In this document: positions 46,201 to 54,435 of the stretch, piece by piece
Layout of the letters: every line of letters starts with the position of its first letter
How positions within the stretch are numbered: the stretch's first letter is position 1
Assembly: GCA_016185125.1 (NCBI GenBank)
Contig: JACPOC010000021.1
Coordinates: 1-64,000 of the forward strand
DNA: 64,000 nt
Direction: 5' to 3'
From: Bacteroidota bacterium
GTDB taxonomy: Bacteria; Bacteroidota; Bacteroidia; B-17B0; Aurantibacillaceae
The notes under the pieces: model-generated
Database searches by the model: none
Seen by the model: only the letters and a program-made list of their open reading frames with translations
What the model was told of the DNA's origin: nothing
Translations under genes and position numbers: made by a program

Positions 46201-46797
46201 AAATTGAATCTGCAATATCTTCAACATGTAATGAAGAACGATCCCGGCGGATTTCGGGAAAAATTTGAAACTGCTAGTTCGGGCATTATTGAACAGATTG
46301 ATGCCCTGGCCGCCATAGCCAATGAGTTCAGTAATTTTGCAAAACTGCCCCAAGCAAAACTTCAAAAAATAAATCTCACCGAGGTAATTAATTCCGCAGT
46401 TAATCTTTTCGATCAAAAATCTTCGGCACTTATTGTAAATAAATTACCTGAACAGGAAATGTGGGTTTTAGGTGATAAAGAACAAGCCTTGAGGGTTTTT
46501 AATAACGTACTAAAAAATGCCATTCAGGCTACTGAAGATGTAAAAGAGCCCCAAATTATCGTTACCGTATCTTCCAGCTTACACAGCTATACTTTAGTTA
46601 TAAGTGATAATGGTTGCGGAATACCGCCCGCTATGAAAGACAAAATATTTGAACCCAATTTTACCACCAAGTCAACGGGTTCAGGATTGGGCCTTGCCAT
46701 TGTAAAAAGCATTATAACCAGTTTTGGGGGTAAAATTAATTTTGAGTCGGAAGAAAATAAAGGCACCAGGTTTTATATTGATTTCGTAAAGGAATAA
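43222..46797 (+). CDS. Large multi-helix sensor histidine kinase (NtrY-like core)
   Basis: The 1191-residue kinase has a helix at the N-terminus (about 8-27) and a first extracytoplasmic region (to about 190). A block of seven or so membrane helices follows (about 195-450), then a second extracytoplasmic region (about 455-690), two more helices (about 690-760), a third sensor region and a final helix (about 890-910). After that come HAMP, HisKA with the phospho-acceptor histidine in VAHEIKNPLTPMKLNL (about 984), and HATPase_c with NNVLKNAIQAT, DNGCGIPP and TTKSTGSGLGLAIVK. The H-box EIKNPLTPMKL resembles the NtrY group. No response regulator gene is adjacent. ATG 43222 is preferred to TTG 43219. 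Confidence 0.88.
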   Translation: MLKLKTGGLIIAISSVAILVSFLINSFFSLSLKQVAQRAQKSISNKLEECNAVLTEIVNNPSPEKDEANYTAFDEKKIGLYVFKNDSLLFWNNAQLPVDQGVLNLDKPQGLLKLKYGYYLYSRRLQGSTKAYAVCLIKPLYDLQNNYLKNEFSSWTKIPEEINLSEKTQPEAGIYLNKQYLFSLKGGEHQYFNKEIAWACSVMFLLGLVSLTIGLLIYFHEQRTYKALIIAVVPMVILKFLIALKPELLSNSFLYDLRLFANAQSLLNNSLADVVFNSIALLFISVLLNLKFKNSKNISNNKVSLFVLFILAFVIVWQFNHSLKSLVTNSTLSFDFLSVFNIKVAAVAGLLSLVFNSLALFVVYYRITSFFDKANPLHFVWFTFFNFILCCLMYIFFPLENFWQNLWPMLFTTVLYLLIKFQYQKLSLGMGVLILVMSAITSGFFNLYIDKNVKQHLEVLSYSLSERQDPFLENEFADLPLRISSDEKLKILLNFLPSNEKEISLLLKQKFFSGYFNRYNIDFSLFDKNCKPLLQPTQPILLNEGFFEDQIHYFSDSTFSAGLFFVKMYKKNSRYISKIKLDDKNLYVLLEPKQFEELGSFPDLLLDQSQQRQENLKNSSYAVYRGEQNTSRYGDFNYPYYYVDSTALANAGKEYVHHYYAPDESTHIIISKKAKNWKYLFTYNSYLFLFFSIVSFFCYYVYAYLFTANFKNASLTRRIQTIVIVLLLLAMSAVGITSGSLVSKQFETDNIRQLHEKTQIIINELNAKFKPEELFISSQKDLVNFELKELTHLFNTDVSLFDNKGVLFNTSQPRLYDKGLASTLATPKAYFSLKGNQVSAYTNTESAGTLKYLSLYTPLFNSQKQLLGFVNLPYFAKQSDLVNELSGIISALINVYVILFVISILAGLILSGYITKPLRMIKQQIANITLGKQNEMIKWSSNDEVGKLVNEYNNMLIKLEHSANLLAQSERESAWREMAKQVAHEIKNPLTPMKLNLQYLQHVMKNDPGGFREKFETASSGIIEQIDALAAIANEFSNFAKLPQAKLQKINLTEVINSAVNLFDQKSSALIVNKLPEQEMWVLGDKEQALRVFNNVLKNAIQATEDVKEPQIIVTVSSSLHSYTLVISDNGCGIPPAMKDKIFEPNFTTKSTGSGLGLAIVKSIITSFGGKINFESEENKGTRFYIDFVKE

Positions 46798-46958
46798 TTT
46801 ATATTTAATTCCTCAACCCAACTAATTAATATCGATAAACCCATCTATTTTAACGACAAATTTTATGATAAATGATTAAAGCTTATTTAGAATCAATATA
46901 AATTATATTTTGTGTTAAAAATAATAAAAAAAAGCTCCATAAGTTATTAATCTTCTGT

Positions 46959-46966
46959 TAAATTTG
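46959..46966 (+). promoter_or_regulatory. Bacteroidota -7 promoter box upstream of the act-cox operon
   Basis: TAAATTTG fits TAnnTTTG exactly and lies 66 bases before the actA ATG in a 235-base gap without ORFs. No clear -33 TTG is seen at the usual spacing. Confidence 0.4.
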
Positions 46967-47032
46967 CCATCGTTTAATGTCATCATTTTGTCATAAAACA
47001 CAGCTAAACACTAGAATATTTCTCATTTTTAT

Positions 47033-48322
47033 ATGAAAAACTACATATCCCGAACTACAGCAAAAGCCCTGATAGCCGCTATCTTCACGCTTTTTGCTTT
47101 CAATTCAAACCTTTTTGCGCAGGACGGTGCCAAAATTTTCAGAGCCAATTGCGCAACCTGTCACGCTTCTCATACTGATCAAAAAATCACCGGTCCGGGC
47201 TTAAAAGGGGTGTTTGACCGCGCCCCAAAAGGCGATTGGATGAAGCGTTGGATATTGAATAACGAAAAAGTTATTAAAAGCGGCGATGCGTATGCCAACA
47301 AAATTTATACCGAGAATAATAAGCAGGCCATGAACGTTTTTGAAGGCCAGTTAACGGATAAAGACGTAGAGGCTGTTATTGCATTTTTAAAAGCGCCCCC
47401 TGTTGATGCTCCGGGGTTAAATTCTACTTCCACTGTTCCTGAAGTTGGTTCAGAAGGGGAAGAAAGAAGTGCAAAAGTTGAACCTCTTTATATCATTTTA
47501 GCCTTTATCGTTATTATTGCTATACTCCTTGGTACTTTCCGCAGCATCCGTACATCTATGCAAAATGCAGCTAACCGCGCTCAAGGCCTTCCTGAAAACG
47601 AAGACATCACTTTCTTTCAGGAAGCAAGAAACTGGATGAAAGGTCACCGTCGTTTTGTTGGTGTAATGCTTATCATTATTGGTTTTATGGGGATGAAATC
47701 CTGTTGGGATGCTTGCTATAACATTGGTGTTTATTATAATTGGGAAACTCAAAAAGGTTACCGCCCCGAGCAACCCATTAAATTCTCGCACAAACTTCAC
47801 GCCGGAGATAACGAGATCGCCTGTCAGTATTGCCACAGTTCGGTTGAAAAATCACGTCATGCCGGTATTCCTACAGTAAATATTTGTATGAATTGCCATA
47901 AAGGAATTCAAAAAGGACCAAAATACGGCGACAAAGAAATTGGAAAGATCTACGAAGCTGCAGGTTTCGATCCTGCTAAGGGCACCTACGATAAAACAAA
48001 AGAAAGCCCATTAACCTGGATAAAAGTTCACAACCTGCCTGATCACGTATACTTTAACCACTCTCAGCACGTAGTTGTTGGTAAGATCGAGTGTGGTACT
48101 TGCCATGGCGATGTAAAATCAATGACCATTGCCGAGCAAAAAGCTCCTTTAACCATGAAGTGGTGTATTGAATGTCACCGCAAAACGGAAGTAGCTATGC
48201 AGGGCAACGCATACTACGATAGGTTGCACAAGGCTTTAAAAGAAAAATACAAGGGTCAGTACGATGTTAAAATGACTGTTGAAAAAATCGGCGGTTTAGA
48301 GTGTGCTAAGTGTCACTATTAA
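47033..48322 (+). CDS. actA: Alternative complex III multiheme cytochrome c subunit ActA (with N-terminal extra heme domain)
   Basis: The 429-residue subunit begins with a signal peptide (cut after NLFAQ). It carries a monoheme cytochrome c domain (CATCH at 40-44), a membrane helix (about 152-168) and a second helix (about 208-222). The pentaheme part follows, with CQYCH 264, CMNCH 285, CGTCH 354, CIECH 378 and CAKCH 424. Six CxxCH motifs in all are visible, one more than the pentaheme ActA of the family definition I know. ActA takes electrons from the iron-sulfur subunit of the quinol oxidoreductase complex towards cytochrome c or the oxidase. It is first in the operon. Confidence 0.93.
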   Translation: MKNYISRTTAKALIAAIFTLFAFNSNLFAQDGAKIFRANCATCHASHTDQKITGPGLKGVFDRAPKGDWMKRWILNNEKVIKSGDAYANKIYTENNKQAMNVFEGQLTDKDVEAVIAFLKAPPVDAPGLNSTSTVPEVGSEGEERSAKVEPLYIILAFIVIIAILLGTFRSIRTSMQNAANRAQGLPENEDITFFQEARNWMKGHRRFVGVMLIIIGFMGMKSCWDACYNIGVYYNWETQKGYRPEQPIKFSHKLHAGDNEIACQYCHSSVEKSRHAGIPTVNICMNCHKGIQKGPKYGDKEIGKIYEAAGFDPAKGTYDKTKESPLTWIKVHNLPDHVYFNHSQHVVVGKIECGTCHGDVKSMTIAEQKAPLTMKWCIECHRKTEVAMQGNAYYDRLHKALKEKYKGQYDVKMTVEKIGGLECAKCHY

Positions 48323-48349
48323 GAATTAATTTGTAAGGATTATATAAAA

Positions 48350-51300
48350 ATGTCTATGTCAAAAAAATACTGGAAAGGCTTACCGGAACTGCATAACAGC
48401 CCCGAGTTTCAAGAGCAGAGCAAAAATGAGTTCGCCGAATCTCTTCCAATGGATGAGTTTTTGAGCAGCAATGATGCTTCAAAAAGCGGTACTTCCCGTC
48501 GCGATTTTTTAAAGGTAATGGGCTTTTCTACCGCTGCTGTTGCTTTAGCGGCCTGCGAAACCCCTGTTATAAAATCTATCCCCTATTTGGTTAAGCCTGA
48601 AGAAGTTACGCCCGGCGTAGCTAACTTTTACGCTACAACTTTTTACGACGGTCATGATTATTCTGCCATTCTTGTTAAAACACGCGAAGGCCGTCCTATT
48701 AAAATTGAAGGTAACGAACTCAACGGCTTATCTCACAGCGGAACTAACGCCCGCGTTCAGGCATCTGTTTTAGGTTTGTACGATGGTGCCCGTTTACGCG
48801 GTCCAATTGTAAAAGGGCAAGATGCAACCTGGAAAACAGCTGATGATAAAGTAACCGCTTCTTTGAACAGCGCAGTTATCCGTATTCTAACGTCTACCAT
48901 TATCAGCCCTTCTACAAAAGCGGTGATAGCTGAATTTATTTCTAAAAATCCTAATACAAAACATATTACTTACGATGCTATTTCTTACAGCGCTTTATTA
49001 AAAGCAAATAAGAATGTGTTTGGTAAGTCTGTAGTTTCTTCATACGATTTCAGTAAAGCAAAAGTAGTAGTAGGTATTGCCTGCGACTTCCTTGGTAACT
49101 GGATAGCCGGTGAAGAATTCTCAAAACAATACGCCGTTAACCGTAAGATCAGCAAGGCAAATCCTGACATGAGCCAGCACTTTCACTTCGAAAGTACCAT
49201 GTCTTTAACAGGTGCCAACGCCGATTACCGTTGTATGGTTAAGCCGAGCGAATTAGGTAAAGTAACTGCCGCCTTGTTTAACGAAATTGCAGGTTCTACA
49301 GGAAGTGCAAAAGTTACAGAAGGTAAAATTGAAAGTCAGGAAGCGGTTAAAGCAATTAAAAATGTTGCCGCCAAACTTATAGCTAACAAGGGTAAATCGT
49401 TGGTTGTTTCCGGTGTTAACGACGAAGGTGTTCAAACCCTAATTAACGGTATCAATAAAATGCTCGACAACTACGGCAAAACCGTTGATGTTGAAAATTA
49501 TTTAAACCTGAAGCAAAGCGATGATAAGGAATTTGCCAATCTGGTAGCTGAAATGGCTGCGGGTAAAGTAAATGTATTAATGACGTATAACTGTAACCCG
49601 GTTTATACGGCTCCTGCTTCTTTAAAATTTGAAGCTGCTTACTTAAAGGTTCCTACAAAAATTTCTTTCTCTCAGGTATTGGATGAAACATCGGCGTTAG
49701 CGGATATCGTTTGTCCAGATCATCACTATTTAGAGTCGTGGGGAGATGCCAGCCCGAAAGCGGGTATGTTCACTCTTCAACAGCCTACCATTAATCCTAT
49801 TTTCGCGCACCCTCGTCACGAAGGTACCCGTCAGTTTCAAACTACTTTATTAAAATGGTCGGGAATTAAAACAGACTATTTAGCCTATTTACAGGGCTAT
49901 TGGAACAACCGTGTATTCCCTAATCAGGGAAAATTTATGGATTTCACCACGTTCTGGGCTAACGCTTTACACGATGGCGCTGTTAGAACTTCGGTTCACA
50001 AAAACAATTCTGCTGAAGCACCAATTGCTAAAGATTCTTTAGGAAATCCTATTTTATCGGGTGTTGCTGCTAATGTAGCTTCTGATTCTACTTCTGTTCA
50101 TACTGAAGATCATAAAAAAGATACTCAAAAGGACGTTACTCCTGTTGTTACGGAGTCACTTCCAAATGCCGATTATAACAAAGCTGCCGCAATGGCAACC
50201 TCTGTAAAAGGCACGCCAATGTCTACTTCCGGAGACGGTGCGGCAATGGAATTATTCATTTACGAAAAGGTAGGAATGGGTAACGGAAATTATTCCAATA
50301 ATCCCTGGTTAATGGAATTACCTGATCCTATCTCTAAAGTAACATGGGATAATTACATAACCATGAGCCCTATAGATGTAAAAACATTAGGCTTAAATGA
50401 AATGCTTCGTCAGGATATTGATGGAAGTGTGGTTGATCTAACGGTTAACGGCATTACTATTCAGGTTCCTGTTTATCCTCAGCCGGGCCAGGCTCCGGGT
50501 TCAATCGGACTGGCTTTAGGTTACGGCAGAAACGTGGAGAGCTTTAAGGTTGCCAATAAAGTTGGTGTAAATGCTTTTCAGTTCTTAAGTATTATTAACG
50601 ATACCATCCAGCCCATTGTTGTAAACGCGAGTATTAAAGATACAGGCCAAACACACCGTTTTGCAGCCACACAAATTCAGCACACCATTATGGGACGTGA
50701 AGAATTTTTATTGCGCGAAGTTTCGGTAAAAGAATTTAAAGCAAACGATAAAGATTACTGGAATCCTCCAACTGAACTTCCTGTTCATGGCGGCGGAACG
50801 AAAAATGTAAACAAGATAGATCTTTGGGATGCTTACCCTCGTCCCGGTCACAAATGGGGAATGAGTATTGACATGAACCTTTGCTTCGGCTGTGGCGCTT
50901 GTGTAATTGCCTGTACATCAGAGAATAACGTGGCAGTTGTTGGTAAGGAAGAAGTTTCTAAAACCCGCGATATGCACTGGTTGCGTATTGACCGTTACTA
51001 CAGTTCTGATATGAACAAGTTCAAGGGTGCCGAAGAACATAAAGGCACAAAGGAAATGTACATTGAAATGGAAAACCCTGCGGCCAATCCGCAGGTAACT
51101 TTCCAGCCAATGATGTGTCAGCACTGTAATCACGCTCCTTGCGAAACTGTTTGTCCGGTATTAGCTACCAGCCACAGTTCTGAAGGATTAAACATGATGA
51201 CTTATAACCGTTGTATCGGAACCCGTTACTGCGCTAATAATTGTCCGTTTAAAGTTCGTCGTTTTAACTGGTTTAATTATAATGGTAACGATAATTTTGC

Positions 51301-51715
51301 TGATGTAAACCCGGCTCAACAGGAATTAGGACGCATGGTATTAAATCCGGATGTGGTAGTTCGCAGCCGTGGTGTAATGGAGAAATGCTCTATGTGCGTT
51401 CAGAAATTACAAGCCGGTAAATTAGAAGCTAAAAAAGCAGGCCAACCGTTAAAAGACGGTGCTGTTAAAACTGCTTGTCAAATGGCTTGTTCTACAGGCG
51501 CTATTGTGTTTGGAGATTTAAACGATACTGAATCGGAAGTGGCTAAATTAAGAGAAGATGAAAGAACTTACTTCTTGTTGGAAGATGTGGGTGTAAAGCC
51601 AACTACTTCTTACATGGTTAAGGTTCGTAATCAGGAGGAGCAGATGATTCATCACGAAAATTTTACTCCAACAAAAAATAACGAAGCTAAAAAAGCGGGA
51701 ACACACACATCATAA
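48350..51715 (+). CDS. actB: Alternative complex III subunit ActB (molybdopterin-like/4Fe-4S fusion)
   Basis: The 1121-residue protein joins a molybdopterin-oxidoreductase-like domain (about residues 80-790) to a ferredoxin-like domain holding four cysteine clusters: CFGCGACVIAC (about 845), CQHCNHAPCETVC (about 923), CIGTRYCANNCP (about 955) and CSMC...CQMAC (about 1013). An RR-containing Tat-like segment (SGTSRRDFLKVMGF, Arg 50-51) sits after a 47-residue N-terminal extension. It is followed by VALAACETP, a lipobox-like cysteine at 69. In ACIII the molybdopterin-like domain is believed to carry no metal cofactor and the clusters pass electrons to ActA hemes. An Ala/Thr-rich charged stretch near residues 570-625 looks like an insertion or linker. 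Confidence 0.94.
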   Translation: MSMSKKYWKGLPELHNSPEFQEQSKNEFAESLPMDEFLSSNDASKSGTSRRDFLKVMGFSTAAVALAACETPVIKSIPYLVKPEEVTPGVANFYATTFYDGHDYSAILVKTREGRPIKIEGNELNGLSHSGTNARVQASVLGLYDGARLRGPIVKGQDATWKTADDKVTASLNSAVIRILTSTIISPSTKAVIAEFISKNPNTKHITYDAISYSALLKANKNVFGKSVVSSYDFSKAKVVVGIACDFLGNWIAGEEFSKQYAVNRKISKANPDMSQHFHFESTMSLTGANADYRCMVKPSELGKVTAALFNEIAGSTGSAKVTEGKIESQEAVKAIKNVAAKLIANKGKSLVVSGVNDEGVQTLINGINKMLDNYGKTVDVENYLNLKQSDDKEFANLVAEMAAGKVNVLMTYNCNPVYTAPASLKFEAAYLKVPTKISFSQVLDETSALADIVCPDHHYLESWGDASPKAGMFTLQQPTINPIFAHPRHEGTRQFQTTLLKWSGIKTDYLAYLQGYWNNRVFPNQGKFMDFTTFWANALHDGAVRTSVHKNNSAEAPIAKDSLGNPILSGVAANVASDSTSVHTEDHKKDTQKDVTPVVTESLPNADYNKAAAMATSVKGTPMSTSGDGAAMELFIYEKVGMGNGNYSNNPWLMELPDPISKVTWDNYITMSPIDVKTLGLNEMLRQDIDGSVVDLTVNGITIQVPVYPQPGQAPGSIGLALGYGRNVESFKVANKVGVNAFQFLSIINDTIQPIVVNASIKDTGQTHRFAATQIQHTIMGREEFLLREVSVKEFKANDKDYWNPPTELPVHGGGTKNVNKIDLWDAYPRPGHKWGMSIDMNLCFGCGACVIACTSENNVAVVGKEEVSKTRDMHWLRIDRYYSSDMNKFKGAEEHKGTKEMYIEMENPAANPQVTFQPMMCQHCNHAPCETVCPVLATSHSSEGLNMMTYNRCIGTRYCANNCPFKVRRFNWFNYNGNDNFADVNPAQQELGRMVLNPDVVVRSRGVMEKCSMCVQKLQAGKLEAKKAGQPLKDGAVKTACQMACSTGAIVFGDLNDTESEVAKLREDERTYFLLEDVGVKPTTSYMVKVRNQEEQMIHHENFTPTKNNEAKKAGTHTS

Positions 51716-51744
51716 TTTTTAAGAATAAAATTTAATAAGATAAT

Positions 51745-53142
51745 ATGCACGCAGAATCGGAAATCAGGATCCCCCTCATATTAGGTAATAAAACATACCG
51801 AAATATTAGTGACGATATTATTGCTCCAATTGAAGGAAAAGCAGCACGCGGTTGGTACACATTAATTACCGTTTGCGCTGTTTGTTTTTTATGGGGAATT
51901 GGCTGTTTAGCTTATACCATTGGTGTAGGTATTGGTTCGTGGGGAAGCAACAATGGTGTTGACTGGGCATGGGATATTACCAACTTCGTATGGTGGATCG
52001 GTATTGGTCACGCCGGAACTTTGATCTCTGCTGTATTATTATTGTTCCGTCAAAAATGGCGTATGGCCATTAACCGTTCGGCTGAAGCGATGACTATTTT
52101 TGCGGTACTTTGTGCTGCCATTTTCGTAACCCTTCACACTGGTCGTCCTTGGTTAGATTACATGTTATTTCCTTTACCTAATCAGTTCGGTTCTTTATGG
52201 CCAAACTTTAACTCGCCTTTATTGTGGGACGTGTTTGCAGTATCTACTTACGCAACGGTTTCTATTGTATTTTGGTACATTGGTTTAATTCCTGATTTTG
52301 GAATGATCCGCGACCGTGTTATCAAACCTTGGCAAAAGAAAATGTACAGCACACTATCTTTTGGATGGGGTGGAAGCGCGCGTCACTGGAGCCGTTTTGA
52401 AGAAGTTTCATTAGTACTTGCAGGATTATCTACACCGCTTGTATTTTCGGTTCACTCCATTGTATCCTTTGACTTTGCTACTTCGGTAGTTCCCGGTTGG
52501 CACACCACTATCTTCCCTCCGTATTTCGTATCGGGTGCGGTATTTTCAGGATTTGCCATGGTATTAACGCTGATGCTTGTAGTTCGTAAAATTTATAAGT
52601 TAGAGCATTATGTAACCATCAAGCACATCGAATACATGAACATTGTAATCATTGTTACTGGTTCTATTGTAGGGGTTGCTTATTTAACCGAGTTATTTGT
52701 GGCCTGGTATTCAGGAGTAGAATGGGAGCAATACGCGTTCTTAAACCGTGCAACAGGGCCTTTAGCCTGGAGTTACTGGATCATGATGTCGTGTAACGTA
52801 TTATCACCGCAATTATTCTGGTTTAAAAAGATCCGTACTTCTATTCTTGCCACATTCATTCTTTCTATTGTAGTAAATATTGGTATGTGGTTCGAGCGTT
52901 TTGTAATTATCGTTCCTACTTTATGCCGCACGTATTTACCTTCTTCCTGGAATACTTACACGCCTTCATTTATTGACATCGGGATCTTTGTAGGAACAAT
53001 TGGAATGTTCGGAACATTCTTCTTATTATTCTCACGTTATTTCCCTGTAATTGCACAGGCCGAGTTAAAAACAATTTTAAAGCAATCGGGCGAATCTCAA
53101 AAGAAAGCCGCTGCCGAAATAACACCACACGGACATCATTAA
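51745..53142 (+). CDS. actC: Alternative complex III membrane subunit ActC (NrfD/PsrC-like)
   Basis: The 465-residue NrfD-family protein has about ten membrane helices. Landmarks include WVWWIGIGHAGTLISAVLLLFRQKWR after the second helix, FVTLHTGRPWLDYMLFPLPNQ, and SFDFATSVVPGWHTTIFPPYFVSGAVFSGFA. It is one of two homologous quinol-binding membrane subunits of ACIII (with ActF) and anchors ActB. It follows actB by about 30 bases in the operon. Confidence 0.94.
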   Translation: MHAESEIRIPLILGNKTYRNISDDIIAPIEGKAARGWYTLITVCAVCFLWGIGCLAYTIGVGIGSWGSNNGVDWAWDITNFVWWIGIGHAGTLISAVLLLFRQKWRMAINRSAEAMTIFAVLCAAIFVTLHTGRPWLDYMLFPLPNQFGSLWPNFNSPLLWDVFAVSTYATVSIVFWYIGLIPDFGMIRDRVIKPWQKKMYSTLSFGWGGSARHWSRFEEVSLVLAGLSTPLVFSVHSIVSFDFATSVVPGWHTTIFPPYFVSGAVFSGFAMVLTLMLVVRKIYKLEHYVTIKHIEYMNIVIIVTGSIVGVAYLTELFVAWYSGVEWEQYAFLNRATGPLAWSYWIMMSCNVLSPQLFWFKKIRTSILATFILSIVVNIGMWFERFVIIVPTLCRTYLPSSWNTYTPSFIDIGIFVGTIGMFGTFFLLFSRYFPVIAQAELKTILKQSGESQKKAAAEITPHGHH

Positions 53143-53164
53143 TCAGTATTAGAATTTAGATATA

Positions 53165-53743
53165 ATGGGAGCAACAGCAACAAACAAACACATTATCCAC
53201 GGCGTTTTTAGCGACGAAGTGCCAATGTTGGAAGCATGTAAAAAATTAAGAGCGTCCGGGATTCGTATTAAAGATGTTTATACACCAATGCCAATTCACG
53301 GTATTGACGGCATCATCGGCGTTCCTCGCACTCGCATCGCTATCTGCGCATTTATTTACGGAATTACAGGCACATCACTTGCTACATTAATGATGTGGTA
53401 CATGATGGTACACGATTGGCCAAATGATATTGGCGGTAAACCAACATGGGCTTATTATTTTGCCGTGCCTGCGTTTATTCCAATTACCTTTGAAGCAACG
53501 GTATTTTGTGCTGCTCACGGAATGGCATTAACTTATTTCTTGCGCTGTTGGTTAGTTCCGGGCGCTAAAGCTAAAAACCCTGATCCGCGTACAACCGACG
53601 ATAAGTTTCTAATTTATTTAGAGTTAAACGACGAGCAATCCGGTAAAGCTCAGGAGATCTTAAGAAACAATGCTGCTGAAGAAGTGAATTATAAAGGAGC
53701 GTTTATTGTTCCGCCTGCATACGTATTAGACGAAACACATTAG
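53165..53743 (+). CDS. actD: Alternative complex III subunit ActD (DUF3341)
   Basis: The 192-residue protein has the DUF3341 layout: a soluble N-terminal domain (HIIHGVFSDEVPMLEACKKLRASGIRIKDVYTPMPIHGID), then two membrane helices (about 55-80 and 95-125), and a short cytoplasmic tail. It is a structural subunit of ACIII with no cofactor motif visible, and its position between actC and actE is the usual one. Confidence 0.93.
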   Translation: MGATATNKHIIHGVFSDEVPMLEACKKLRASGIRIKDVYTPMPIHGIDGIIGVPRTRIAICAFIYGITGTSLATLMMWYMMVHDWPNDIGGKPTWAYYFAVPAFIPITFEATVFCAAHGMALTYFLRCWLVPGAKAKNPDPRTTDDKFLIYLELNDEQSGKAQEILRNNAAEEVNYKGAFIVPPAYVLDETH

Positions 53744-53753
53744 TATTTTAATC

Positions 53754-54413
53754 ATGAGAAAACATTATAGAACTATAAAATTTGCTTTTGTTTCCGCCTT
53801 AACAGGGCTGGTGCTGGCAGGTTTTACATCTTGCGGTAAAAGAGACGATAACAGCCCGGGCGTTGAATTTATGCCGGATATGTACCGTTCACCGTCGTTA
53901 GAATATTACCAAACCCACATGGTTGACGGCCAGGTTGAAATGAATGCCAAACAGCCTGTTAAGGGAACTGTTGCGCGCGGATTTATACCCTATGGTTATG
54001 AAAATACCGCCGAAGGTTACGATAAAGCTGGAACCAGTTTAAAAAATCCTTTAACCGCTAAATCGCGCGAAGAATACGAAAAAGAAGGTGAAGTGCTTTA
54101 TGCGAAATTCTGTGTACACTGCCACGGTGCTACCGGAGCAGGGGATGGTAAGGTTGGTGCAAAATTACCCGGCGCACCTCCTGCTTACAGCGGTACTCTC
54201 AAAAATTTGCCGGAAGGAAAAATCTTTCATTCAATTACTTATGGTAAAGGTTTAATGGGCGCTCACAACAGTCAGTTAACTCAGGAAGAGCGCTGGAAAT
54301 TGGTTTATTTTGTTCAGAAATTACAAGGGCCTAAAGAATCTGCCGGTGCTGATAGTACTAAAACAACAGCACCTGCGGCAGCAACATCTTCAACTACAGC
54401 TAAGACACATTAA
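53754..54413 (+). CDS. actE: Alternative complex III monoheme cytochrome c subunit ActE (lipoprotein)
   Basis: The 219-residue subunit starts with a lipoprotein-type signal: hydrophobic core LTGLVLAGFTSCGK, with the lipobox cysteine at about 27. A single heme site CVHCH follows at about 121-125 (YAKFCVHCHGATGAGDG), with AHNSQL carrying a candidate distal Met region (KGLMGAHNS). The C-terminus is Ala/Thr/Ser-rich low complexity. It is the monoheme ACIII subunit, probably a membrane-anchored electron carrier towards the oxidase. Confidence 0.92.
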   Translation: MRKHYRTIKFAFVSALTGLVLAGFTSCGKRDDNSPGVEFMPDMYRSPSLEYYQTHMVDGQVEMNAKQPVKGTVARGFIPYGYENTAEGYDKAGTSLKNPLTAKSREEYEKEGEVLYAKFCVHCHGATGAGDGKVGAKLPGAPPAYSGTLKNLPEGKIFHSITYGKGLMGAHNSQLTQEERWKLVYFVQKLQGPKESAGADSTKTTAPAAATSSTTAKTH

Positions 54414-54435
54414 TTAATAAGATTTAAGAGATACT

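Noticed and set aside
48350-51715. A molybdenum-dependent nitrate, DMSO or polysulfide reductase
   Set aside because: The gene order and the ActA, ActD, ActE and ActF partners identify alternative complex III, whose molybdopterin-like domain is not a terminal reductase.
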